A stretch of 35,951 bases of DNA from Alphaproteobacteria bacterium (GTDB lineage Bacteria > Pseudomonadota > Alphaproteobacteria > Sphingomonadales > Sphingomonadaceae), in contig JAUIIG010000029.1 in assembly GCA_030431875.1 (NCBI GenBank), positions 1 through 35,951 of the forward strand, read 5' to 3'. The position numbers were made by a program, and so were the translations under genes. The notes under the pieces are model-generated. The model was not told the origin of the DNA. It did no database searches and saw only the letters and a program-made list of their open reading frames with translations. Of this stretch, positions 28,555-35,951 are shown piece after piece; position 1 is the stretch's first letter, and each line of letters starts with the position of its first letter.

Positions 28555-29255
28555 TGCACCACCTCCCCGGTCACCGGGTGCGGAGCCTGGAACGGCGCGA
28601 TGTTGGGCGTGGGGAAACTGGCATAGTCGCCCGGCTCACGGTCCGGCGGGAAGTCGATCGAAACCTGGCTGCGCGTCAGGCCCTCGCCCTCCTCCAGCCG
28701 CGCCCAGCCGTCTGCGTAAGGCGCGACGAAATTCACGTAGAGGTGCAGGCTGGAAATCTTCCACACGCCGCCTTCGCGGACATAGGTGTTCTCATAGACC
28801 CCGTCGCGCCATTCGGCGTGCTCGTGGTATTGCCCCAGCATGCCCAGGTCGCGCCATCGCGCGGTGGCGCTGCGGGCATCGTCGGCCACCACGATGGCGG
28901 GCTGCAGGGTCACCCATTCGTTGAGCTGGCCATAGATCAGGCCTTCCTGACCGCCGTGCAGGCGGCGCAGGTATTCGGCAATGCGTTCGCGGCCGACGTA
29001 GGTGCCATCGACGCCCATTTCGAAGGTGCCGTCATCGGTGAACAGGTCCGCTGCCTCGTTCCACAGGCCCCGATCGATGTAATAGGCGAAGGCACGTTGC
29101 AGGTTGCGGATGGCACGGACGCCCTCCAGCCGCTCGACCCGCAAGGTAAGCGCCTCTGCCTCGGCGAGGATCTCGGCATCGCTCATCTGCGCCTGTGCCG
29201 TGGCCGGCGTGGCAAAGGCCAGCACCAGCGCCAAACCGGCTATCCGCACGCTCAT
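28551..29255 (-). CDS. Exported SnoaL/NTF2-like protein, paralogue 3 of 3
   Basis: A 234-residue secreted protein, the most divergent of the triplet. Seen: signal peptide (MSVRIAGLALVLAFATPATAQA), a coiled coil (ILAEAEALTLRVERLEGVRAIR), a SnoaL_4-like core with QRAFAYYIDRGLWNEAADLFTDDGTFEMG and VYENTYVREGGVWKI in outline, and the tail APHPVTGEVVQ ending directly after the shared motif. ATG 29255 is preferred over an in-frame ATG at 29270 because GAGAGGGG precedes it. It is first of the same-strand run SnoaL3-SnoaL2-SnoaL1-PQQ dehydrogenase and follows the TPR-CHAT stop by 88 bp; that gap has a possible but poor TTGCAT/CAATAG promoter. Confidence 0.8.
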   Translation of the reverse strand: MSVRIAGLALVLAFATPATAQAQMSDAEILAEAEALTLRVERLEGVRAIRNLQRAFAYYIDRGLWNEAADLFTDDGTFEMGVDGTYVGRERIAEYLRRLHGGQEGLIYGQLNEWVTLQPAIVVADDARSATARWRDLGMLGQYHEHAEWRDGVYENTYVREGGVWKISSLHLYVNFVAPYADGWARLEEGEGLTRSQVSIDFPPDREPGDYASFPTPNIAPFQAPHPVTGEVVQ

Positions 29256-29343
29256 AACCCCTCTCCGCATCCCAATCCGTGGGCAACACTATTGCACCGG
29301 ACAAAGTCAATGCAATCGGTTTGTTACACAGGGATGCTCGGGA

Positions 29344-32300
29344 TCAGAGGCTCCCGTCGCCGATCAGGCCGAAAGCGGCCCATGCCGCCGGGTGCGCCCA
29401 GGTGAAGCCCTCTCGGTCGCCTTGCGGATTGTCGCGCGTCTCGCGCATGACCTGTTGCAGCGCCTGCGCGCGCGACATGCCGGGGTTTTCCTCCATCAGT
29501 TCGAGCACGCGCACGGTCATGACCGCCGCCACTTCGTCGAACACTGGCCAGTAGCTGGCGAGCATCGATTGCGCCCCCGCATGGAAAAACGAGCGCGCGA
29601 GGCCGGACAGCCCGGCATTGTCGTACGAGCTGTCTCCCGCCGCCGTATTGCAGGCGGACAGGATCACCCATTCGGCACTCAGTTTGAGGCCGGCAATCTC
29701 CGAAGCAGTCAGCAAGCCGTCATCGGTGCTGTCGACGAACTGCTGCGGCGGGGTGAAAACCAGCGCCGGTTCGGTAACGCCGTCCACCTCGCCCGCGATC
29801 AGACCGTGGGTAGCGAAGACCAGCACGGCGGCATCGCCAGCACCGGCATTGCGGAAATTGGCCTCCGTAGAGCGTTCGCCGAGGTAGATGTCGCCCTCGC
29901 CCAGTCCCAGCGCATTGCGGATCGCCAGCAGTTCCTGCGCCGTGCCCGGCAGGCTTGCTAGCGCGCGGATCTTCTCGATCACTGCGGCAGGCTGGCCGCT
30001 TTCGTCGAGCCCCGCGAGCAGCGCCTCGTTGTTGCCTGCTTCACGACGCGGGAGGCCGCGCGCCGTCTGGCCGCGCTCGCCCCCAGACCCGCTCAGCACC
30101 GGATCGCCAAAGCCCAGCACCTTGCGCACCCCTGCTTGCGGCGCGGCTTGCGCCATGCGCCGCAGCCAGTGCAGCGACTGCATAGAGGGCAGCTGGCTGA
30201 TAGCGAACTGGTCGGCAAACCAATGTGTTGCGCGCAGGTCTTCGGCCGAGCCATCAAGTCCCTCCGGTTCCGCTGTGACCAGCATCGCCAGCGGCAGACG
30301 CGACAGTTCCCCGGCAGCAGCGACATAGAGCTGCTCCACTCCGTCGAGGTCGTCCAGCAGCGGTGCCAGCAGCTCTGTGTAGAGCGCGAAGGCCGTGTCA
30401 CGGTCGTAGGCAAAGTCGCCCTGGCCCGCGCTCGCCTCCTCCCATTCGGCCCAGTCGCTATCGCTGGCACCGACATCGGCTCCGGACACCATCAGCAGGC
30501 GGCGTACCATGCGGTCGACCTGGTCGCGGTCGACCGGCAGGCGGCGCCAGGTAATGCCGCCAGAGCGCATGACGAGCGCGTGGGTGCCATGTTCGCCCGG
30601 CACCAGCAGCAGGCCTGCCTCGCCCTCGCCGAACAGTTCGCGGAGTTCCATGCCGGACAGGGCCTCGGGCCGGATCAGGGCAAAGTACTCGGGAAAGTCC
30701 GCTTCCAGCTGGCGGTCGATCATGTCGAGCTCGCTTTCGACCTGCGCCTGCTGAGCCCGCAATTCAGCCGCCTGTTCCCGGCCGTCATCATCGGCCCGCG
30801 AGATGGCCTGCGCCAGCCGGTTGCCGGTCACTTCGTACAGGTCGACCAGTTCCTGCCGCCGCGTGGCCAGCTGGCCGATCCGCTCGCCCGCAGCCCCGGC
30901 AAACCGCGTTGCCGCCATCTGCCGGACCGAACGGCTGGTCGCCCCCTCCACCGCCAGTTGCAGTACTTCGGTCAGTTCGCCGTGCGCGGCGGCCACTTCC
31001 GGCTCGCCCTCGGCCCACCACAGGGCATCGGCCAGCACGAGATAGACATCAGCCTCGTCGATGAATTCGCGCGAGGCCTGTTCCTCGGCGGCAATCGAGC
31101 CCGCCAACGCACGACGGAACTCCAGCCCTGCGACCGCGGCGCGCGCCGGAGCGAGCGTGGATTCGAGGTCTTGCCCTTGCCGCAGCCTTACGTCGGCCAG
31201 CGCCGCGGCGGTCTGGATCGTGAGGACGTGATCGGTTCCCAGCGTCGCCTCGCGCACTGTGAGTACGCTGGCCAGTCCCTCTTCGGCCTGGTCGAGGAAG
31301 CCGAGGTTGCGCTGCGCCGCGGCCAGGTTGCCGCGCAGGCGCAGGCTGGCCGTCGTATCGCCGCCGCCACTGCGCGCCTGCTCGGCCTCCAGGGCTTCGC
31401 GCAGCAGGGAAGCGGTGCGCGCATGGTTGCCAAGTTCCGATTCCGCCGAGGCGAGGTTGGCCGTCAGGGCGATGGTGGCGGGATGGTCCGGCCCCAGTTG
31501 CTCCCGCGCGCCGAACAGGCTGCCGTCGAGCAGGGCCACGGCGGCATCGAGTTCGCCATTGTCCATCATCGCCGTGGCGAGGTTGTTGGTGGCGTTCAGC
31601 GTCGTCGGGTGATCGGGGCCAAGCGCTTCGAAATAGGCATCGACCACCTGCCGGTTCAGGTCGATCGCCTCGCGCAGGCGTCCCTGCCGCCGGAACAGCG
31701 AGGCAAGGTTGCCGCGCGCATTGATGGTGTCGGGATGATCCGGACCCAGCGCCGCCTCGTAGTCGGCCAGGTTCTCCAGCAGCAGCGCCTCGGCCTCGAA
31801 ATAGCGGGCCTGCTCGGCGTAGATGTTGGCGCGGGTGTTGCGCAGGTTGAGCAGCGCCGGATGATCGCGCCGCAAGCGGTTGCCCATCCCGCGTTCGGCT
31901 TCGAGCGTGTCGGCCAGCGCCTGGTCGAACCGGCCCATGCGGTATTCCAGCACGGCAATGTCGGACAGCGTCTCGTAATAGTTCACCGGCTGGTCACCGA
32001 CGATGGCGACATCGCGGCTGGCGAGCACGCGGCGCAGCTGCGCCTCGGCCTGCTCGAACCGGCCCGTTTCCTGGTAAATGGTGCCGAGGTTGTCTCCCAC
32101 GGCCTGCGCCAGTGGCGATTCCGGCCCTTGCACGCTGGTGACGCGCTGCTGCAGTGGTTCGAGGATGGCCAGGGCATCGCCCAACCGCCCGACGCCGAAA
32201 TAGGCCGCTGCCAACCCCATCTGCGAGGCCATGGCGCGTTCGTGGTCAGGCCCGAGCGTTTCGGCGAGGCCGGCAGCGGATCGTTCCAGCGGATCGACCG

Positions 32301-32748
32301 CACCGGCAGTATCGCCCGCCTCGCCGAGGAAAATGCCCATGTTGCCGAGCATGGTCAGGCTCTGCATGTCGCGCGGCCCGAGCGCTGCCATGGCGCGCGG
32401 GGTCCACAGCTCCAGCACCTCGACAGCATCAGCGGTATACCCGGCATTGCGCAATACCGAGGCATAGTTGGTCGCCGCCACCAACGTTTCGCGATGGTCT
32501 GCACCGAGCAACCGCTCGCGTTCCTGCAGGACGCGGTTGAAGAATGGTGCCGCCTGCTCGAAGTCACCCTGGTTGAAGAACTGGATAGCGATGGAGGGGT
32601 ACTCGGTCATCGGACCGTCCCAGCTGGCAATAGCGCGTTCCGGGGCGCCCTGGGGGCGGACCTTGTCCTGTGCCGTGGCCGGACTGACCAGCATGGCGCC
32701 CGCAGCAAGCGCCGCCCCGGCGGCAAAGCAGAACCTGCCCAACTGCAT
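29344..32748 (-). CDS. Secreted TPR-CHAT protein (caspase-like peptidase domain)
   Basis: A 1134-residue exported protein. Seen: signal peptide MQLGRFCFAAGAALAAGAML...ATA (about 1-26); a long array of about 42-residue kinesin-light-chain-type TPRs (about 55-560) with recurring LGPDHP.T(I/L)...NLA; a coiled-coil region (about 600-720); and a C-terminal CHAT domain with the dyad His981 in FATHG and Cys1033 in LSACNTAAGD, then GLARSFFHAGAQSMLASYWPV. CHAT domains are caspase-family cysteine peptidases related to separase; the dyad looks intact. ATG 32748 is chosen because it starts the signal peptide and has GGGGGGAAA before it; the open frame to 32910 is not supported. Targets are unknown. It is divergent from a second CHAT gene. 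Confidence 0.88.
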   Translation of the reverse strand: MQLGRFCFAAGAALAAGAMLVSPATAQDKVRPQGAPERAIASWDGPMTEYPSIAIQFFNQGDFEQAAPFFNRVLQERERLLGADHRETLVAATNYASVLRNAGYTADAVEVLELWTPRAMAALGPRDMQSLTMLGNMGIFLGEAGDTAGAVDPLERSAAGLAETLGPDHERAMASQMGLAAAYFGVGRLGDALAILEPLQQRVTSVQGPESPLAQAVGDNLGTIYQETGRFEQAEAQLRRVLASRDVAIVGDQPVNYYETLSDIAVLEYRMGRFDQALADTLEAERGMGNRLRRDHPALLNLRNTRANIYAEQARYFEAEALLLENLADYEAALGPDHPDTINARGNLASLFRRQGRLREAIDLNRQVVDAYFEALGPDHPTTLNATNNLATAMMDNGELDAAVALLDGSLFGAREQLGPDHPATIALTANLASAESELGNHARTASLLREALEAEQARSGGGDTTASLRLRGNLAAAQRNLGFLDQAEEGLASVLTVREATLGTDHVLTIQTAAALADVRLRQGQDLESTLAPARAAVAGLEFRRALAGSIAAEEQASREFIDEADVYLVLADALWWAEGEPEVAAAHGELTEVLQLAVEGATSRSVRQMAATRFAGAAGERIGQLATRRQELVDLYEVTGNRLAQAISRADDDGREQAAELRAQQAQVESELDMIDRQLEADFPEYFALIRPEALSGMELRELFGEGEAGLLLVPGEHGTHALVMRSGGITWRRLPVDRDQVDRMVRRLLMVSGADVGASDSDWAEWEEASAGQGDFAYDRDTAFALYTELLAPLLDDLDGVEQLYVAAAGELSRLPLAMLVTAEPEGLDGSAEDLRATHWFADQFAISQLPSMQSLHWLRRMAQAAPQAGVRKVLGFGDPVLSGSGGERGQTARGLPRREAGNNEALLAGLDESGQPAAVIEKIRALASLPGTAQELLAIRNALGLGEGDIYLGERSTEANFRNAGAGDAAVLVFATHGLIAGEVDGVTEPALVFTPPQQFVDSTDDGLLTASEIAGLKLSAEWVILSACNTAAGDSSYDNAGLSGLARSFFHAGAQSMLASYWPVFDEVAAVMTVRVLELMEENPGMSRAQALQQVMRETRDNPQGDREGFTWAHPAAWAAFGLIGDGSL

Positions 32749-33020
32749 AAATTTCCCCCCGATCAAACCCGTGCACATACTATTATGAAATTCCACGCAA
32801 TCCAGAGTGTCCATGGCCTGCGGGCACAGTTTTGCTGCCGCTTGTGCGGCGGCGATATGCTTTGACACCCCTGCCTGCCTGCGCCAGTCTCGCCCCGTTG
32901 CATTGGGCAAGCGGGTGGCAACAGGCCCGCATCCGCAGTTGGTGATTAATCGCCGGTCGGGGGACCGGCTGTGACAGCGGTCACATCACCAGCAGGCCCA
33001 GTTGCTGCACGCTGGGGGAT
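32749..33020. other. Divergent intergenic region between the two CHAT genes
   Basis: This 272-bp stretch is the longest non-coding gap in the window. It holds a small hairpin (GCCGC-TTGT-GCGGC, 32837-32850) and, near the plus-strand gene, three abutting palindromes at 32944-32985. Both genes have G-rich ribosome binding sites at the edges. An AT-rich patch at 32780-32795 is the likeliest core promoter for the minus-strand gene, without a good consensus match. Confidence 0.6.
32944..32985. promoter_or_regulatory. Three abutting palindromes including a CRP-type site
   Basis: GATTAATC (32944-32951) is followed without gap by GCCGGTC-GGGG-GACCGGC (32952-32969, perfect 7-bp arms) and then TGTGACAGCGGTCACA (32970-32985), which fits the TGTGA-N6-TCACA consensus of CRP-family regulators. 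The block ends 35 bp before the start codon of the plus-strand CHAT gene. It is a plausible operator cluster for one or both CHAT genes; binding proteins are inferred. Confidence 0.55.
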
Positions 33021-35480
33021 ATGAAGTTGAAAATTCAAGAGACGTTCGGCAGCGACATGCGCAAGGCGCGTCGTCGCCTTTCGCTTTCCCGTCTGGCAAT
33101 CTGCGGCCTGCTGGCAGGACCCGCGCTGCTGCTGGCCAGCGAAGCGCAGGCCAATCCGTTCGACCTGTGCCAGCCGTTCGGCGTGGGCGATGACGTTACC
33201 CTGCCCAGCGAGACATCGCTGCAAGCCGCCACCGCGCGGGCGGAGAATATCCTGCAGGTGGGGCTGGGAGACCTGACCGCAGGCGACCGCGCCCTGCTCA
33301 CACTCGACGAACTCGACGGCACGGGCAGCGCGCCCGATCCTGCCGTCATGGCGGCCTATTGCAGCGCCTCGGGCGAAGCCATGCGGCTGGCGCGCGAAGG
33401 CAATGCCGATCGCGCCCGCGGCTTCCTCGTCAGCGCGCTGGCATGGTCGGAACAGGCTGGCTCGCCGCAATTGCAGGCAGAGATCGCCTATCGCCTGGCG
33501 CTGGTCTCGGCGACGCTGCCGGTGCGGCCCAACGCCCGCTCGGCGAGGCAGGCGCGCAGTCCCGCCGTGGTCGCCTTCGAGGCCCCGCAGGTGAGCGACA
33601 TCACCACCCCCGGCGACGGAAGCGCCTGTTCGGACCTGCTGCGCAGCGACCTGTCGGACCAGTCGAACTGGGCCGTCGCCTCGCATGCGCTGCAATGTTC
33701 GCTCGATTCCGCACCGGTGCCGGAGGACCCGACGCCAGTCGTCCGCTCCTACCTGCAGATGGCGCGGCTCAACCTGGCCGAAGCGGGTGACCGGCCCGCT
33801 ACCCGCGCCGCCTTGCGCGAACTGGCCGTGGAAGCGGCTATGGACGGATTGCCGCAGGCGGCCCGCATAGCCGATTCCGAGATGCGGTTCGAGCTGCTGT
33901 CGCGGCTCGCAGAGGCTGCGCTGGACGCCGGCGCGTCGGATTCGCCCACCTTGCTGACGGCGCTCGCCGCCTTGCGCACCGAAGCTGGCGACAACGCCGG
34001 CCACCGCGCCAAGTCGCTTGCCCTCGACGCCCGGGCACTGCTGGCCAGCGGCGACACCGCCGGGGCAGCCGGACTGCTGCGCCAGGCGATCTATTACGAA
34101 AGCCAGGCGGGCCAGCCGCTGCGGATGGCCGACTGGTACCTGTTGCTGGCCGAAGCCGAACCCGACCAGCGCGAGACCCATGTCATGCAGGCCTATGCCT
34201 GGCTGGAAACGGTCCGCCCGCTGCTGCCGCGCTACGATGCCATCACGCAGGAATCGAACTTCCAGCTGCGCATGCAGCCGGTCTTTACCGCCGCCGTGGA
34301 CGTGCAGTTGAGCCAGGCGGGCGACGGGGCAGGCGATGCTTCCGTCCTGCTGGCGCAGCAGATCGTCGAGAGCTTCCGCCAGGCCGAGATCCAGTCCGCT
34401 TTCGGTGCCGACTGCGTACCCCCGCGCGAACCGGTGTCGCTGGCTGACCTGCAGGACGGCGAGATCCTGCTCTACCCCATCCTGCTCGATGACCGGGTGG
34501 AGATCCTCTACGCCGCCAAGCGCGCCGGGGAAGCCACGCAATACCGCCGCTTCACCGTGCGCGAAGGCGCGGACCGGGCACGCATCGAACAATTGGTGGG
34601 CGATGCCACCTTCGACCTGGCCTATGGTTTCGGCGACAGCTGGCAAGAACAGATGGCCGAGCTCTACCAGGTGCTGATCGCCCCGATCGAGCCCATGCTC
34701 GAAGACAACAGCTCGCTGATCATCATTCCCGACGGCGTGTTGCGCCGCCTGCCCTTTGCCGCCCTGCGCGATGCCGATGGCGAATTGCTGATCGAGAAGG
34801 CCAGCGTCTCGGTCTCGCCTTCGCTTGCCTATACCCAGCCCGGCGATCTCGAACGCACGCGGCCCAGGGTTGTCGCTGCCTCGCTGTCGCGCGCGGTGGA
34901 CCTGCCGCGCGGCAGCTTCTCGGCGTTGGCCGGCACCCGCGAAGAGGGCGAGATGGCCGCCGGGCTCGGCGATCCGGAGCATCTGGTCGGACAGCACCTC
35001 AACAACTTCCGGGCCGCAGACCTGCGCAACGCCCTGCGCACCTCACCGGTCGATATCCTCCACCTCGCCACCCACGCCTCCTTCAATGGCCGCTCCGACC
35101 GTGCCTTCATTGTCGCTGACGGCGAAGCCATCCTGCTGAGCGAACTGCGCGAGCTGCTGGGCGCGAACTACGCGCGCGGCGAGCTGATCTCGCTGATCGT
35201 GCTGAGCGCCTGCGAAACCGCGCTGGGCGACGACCAGGCCTCGATGGGCCTTGCCGGGTCCGCCGTGCAAGCCGGCGCCGAGAGCGCGGTCGCCTCGTTA
35301 TGGGAAGTCGACGATGCCGGGACACTTGAACTGATGCGCAATTTCTACCGCCTCTACGCCTCGGGACAGGGCAAGGCAGAGGCCATGCGCAATGCCCAGC
35401 TGGCACTGATCAACGGCTCGGAGGAGTTCGCCGACCCCCGCGTCTGGGCCGCCTTCACCCTTTTGGGGGCCTGGCGGTGA
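33021..35480 (+). CDS. Secreted CHAT-domain protein (caspase-like), second copy
   Basis: An 819-residue exported protein. Seen: a long signal peptide whose hydrophobic core (LAICGLLAGPALLLA) follows a twice-arginine-rich stretch MRKARRRLSLSR and ends near AQA (about residue 44); an all-helical, alanine-rich middle (about 60-470) without the clear TPR consensus of the first copy; and a CHAT domain (about 520-819) with IIIPDGVLRRLPFAAL, the dyad His685 in HLATHASF and Cys731 in LSACETALGD, and GSAVQAGAESAVASLWEVDD. Start is ATG 33021 with GGGGG just ahead; ATG 33057 (MRKARRR) is a good alternative. It is followed directly by a two-partner-secretion protein, whose in-frame GTG overlaps this stop, so the pair is probably co-expressed. 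Confidence 0.88.
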   Translation: MKLKIQETFGSDMRKARRRLSLSRLAICGLLAGPALLLASEAQANPFDLCQPFGVGDDVTLPSETSLQAATARAENILQVGLGDLTAGDRALLTLDELDGTGSAPDPAVMAAYCSASGEAMRLAREGNADRARGFLVSALAWSEQAGSPQLQAEIAYRLALVSATLPVRPNARSARQARSPAVVAFEAPQVSDITTPGDGSACSDLLRSDLSDQSNWAVASHALQCSLDSAPVPEDPTPVVRSYLQMARLNLAEAGDRPATRAALRELAVEAAMDGLPQAARIADSEMRFELLSRLAEAALDAGASDSPTLLTALAALRTEAGDNAGHRAKSLALDARALLASGDTAGAAGLLRQAIYYESQAGQPLRMADWYLLLAEAEPDQRETHVMQAYAWLETVRPLLPRYDAITQESNFQLRMQPVFTAAVDVQLSQAGDGAGDASVLLAQQIVESFRQAEIQSAFGADCVPPREPVSLADLQDGEILLYPILLDDRVEILYAAKRAGEATQYRRFTVREGADRARIEQLVGDATFDLAYGFGDSWQEQMAELYQVLIAPIEPMLEDNSSLIIIPDGVLRRLPFAALRDADGELLIEKASVSVSPSLAYTQPGDLERTRPRVVAASLSRAVDLPRGSFSALAGTREEGEMAAGLGDPEHLVGQHLNNFRAADLRNALRTSPVDILHLATHASFNGRSDRAFIVADGEAILLSELRELLGANYARGELISLIVLSACETALGDDQASMGLAGSAVQAGAESAVASLWEVDDAGTLELMRNFYRLYASGQGKAEAMRNAQLALINGSEEFADPRVWAAFTLLGAWR

Positions 35481-35512
35481 GCGGGGCGGTGAACGGCGCA
35501 GGTAACGGGCCG

Positions 35513-35951
35513 ATGAAGCGCCGCCATCTCCTGCTGGGTCTCAGCCTTGCCGCGCTGGTCGCTTCGCAGGCACAGGCACAGGTCGTCACCGATATTGCGC
35601 CCGATAGCGACGCCGGGTTCGGCACCGGCACCACGGTGGTTACCAATGGCACGCAGACGCAGATCAGCGGTGGCGAGCTGTCCGGCACCAACCTGTTCCA
35701 CTCTTTCGCCGAGTTCGACCTTGCCAATGGCGATACCGCCACTTGGGTGCGCGGCGCGGCAGACGCCAACTCGATCACCAACATCATTAATCGCGTGCGC
35801 AGCGGCACGCCGTCGAACATCGACGGCACCATCACCATTGCCGACATGCCCAATGCCGATTTCTGGTTCATCAACCCGGCGGGCGTGGTGTTCGGTGATG
35901 GCGCATCGGTGCAGGTGCCCAACGCCGCCTATTTCTCCACCGCGCAGGAAA
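35513..35951 (+). CDS. Filamentous-haemagglutinin-type TpsA exoprotein, N-terminus (partial)
   Basis: The first 146 codons of a gene that runs off the window. Seen: a signal peptide (MKRRHLLLGLSLAALVASQAQA) and the start of the two-partner-secretion domain with NLFHSFAEFDL, NIINRVRSG and FWFINPAGVVFGDGASV, the conserved signatures read by TpsB/FhaC-type outer membrane transporters. Such proteins form long beta-helices acting as adhesins, toxins or scaffolds. An in-frame GTG at 35477 overlapping the CHAT stop (GTGA) would add 12 residues; ATG 35513 gives the normal signal peptide. The TpsB partner is not in view. CHAT proteins beside haemagglutinin-type exoproteins are known in cyanobacteria, so a functional link is likely. 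Confidence 0.88.
   Translation, partial: MKRRHLLLGLSLAALVASQAQAQVVTDIAPDSDAGFGTGTTVVTNGTQTQISGGELSGTNLFHSFAEFDLANGDTATWVRGAADANSITNIINRVRSGTPSNIDGTITIADMPNADFWFINPAGVVFGDGASVQVPNAAYFSTAQE

Noticed and set aside
31450-32250. Repeated similar DNA segments (GGATGATCCGGACCCAG-like) that might suggest a repeat array or CRISPR
   Set aside because: They are the coding repeats for the LGPDHP motif of TPRs in the CHAT gene; spacing follows the protein repeat and the copies are degenerate, with no unique spacers.
29344-32748. TPR-CHAT as a type III-E CRISPR (Craspase/Csx29) partner
   Set aside because: The protein has a signal peptide, and there is no Cas gene or CRISPR array in the window.
30136-32865. 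909-codon plus-strand open frame opposite the TPR-CHAT gene
   Set aside because: It is a GC-rich antisense shadow: composition is biased to Arg/Gln/His, no domain is visible, and the minus-strand frame has signal peptide, TPRs and an intact catalytic dyad.

Overview
The window is high-GC, densely packed bacterial DNA with short intergenic gaps and many 4-bp start/stop overlaps. Protein types (NodT-type outer membrane factor, clusters of exported SnoaL-like proteins, PYROXD2-like oxidoreductase, PQQ dehydrogenase, homogentisate pathway, HupE/UreJ proteins) and the overall style suggest an alphaproteobacterium, most likely a sphingomonad/Erythrobacteraceae-like organism; this is inference from gene content only. 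I see no rRNA, tRNA, insertion sequence, prophage or CRISPR array, and no recognisable transcription-factor gene.

Layout. (1) 1-3762, plus strand: the tail of a biotin carrier, a carboxyltransferase subunit, a HAD phosphatase, a methylmalonyl-CoA epimerase-like VOC protein and a fused double NTF2-like protein; this looks like acyl-CoA/oxo-acid carboxylation metabolism. (2) 7226-3759, minus strand: HupE/UreJ membrane protein, exported metallo-beta-lactamase-fold hydrolase, XdhC and a MobA-like nucleotidyltransferase, all overlapping or 1 bp apart. (3) 7352-12037, plus strand: a tripartite efflux operon (NodT outer membrane factor, periplasmic adaptor, MacB-type ATPase and permease), closed by a strong hairpin that also serves the converging pirin gene. 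(4) 17440-12103, minus strand: hmgA, fahA, a GH3 lipoprotein glycosidase and a pirin; divergent from it, maiA and acs on the plus strand. Together hmgA, maiA and fahA turn homogentisate into fumarate and acetoacetate. (5) 21931-20115, minus strand: membrane-anchored parvulin and a second HupE/UreJ protein. (6) 22051-24806, plus strand: Rieske oxygenase alpha subunit translationally coupled to a PYROXD2-like flavoprotein, converging on (7) 29255-24803, minus strand: three tandem exported SnoaL-like paralogues and a PQQ/cytochrome c alcohol dehydrogenase. (8) 29344-35951: a secreted TPR-CHAT protease-like protein (minus) divergent from a second secreted CHAT protein (plus), which is followed at once by the N-terminus of a filamentous-haemagglutinin-type two-partner-secretion protein that runs off the window.

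The least explained parts are region 8, with 42 bp of three abutting palindromes in the shared 272-bp intergenic region, and the secreted SnoaL triplet/PQQ/Rieske/PYROXD2 group, which looks like an uncharacterised oxidative catabolic cluster. Three of the four convergent gene pairs end in a shared CTAG, so that each gene stops with TAG on its own strand. No intergenic stretch exceeds 300 bp; the largest is 32749-33020.
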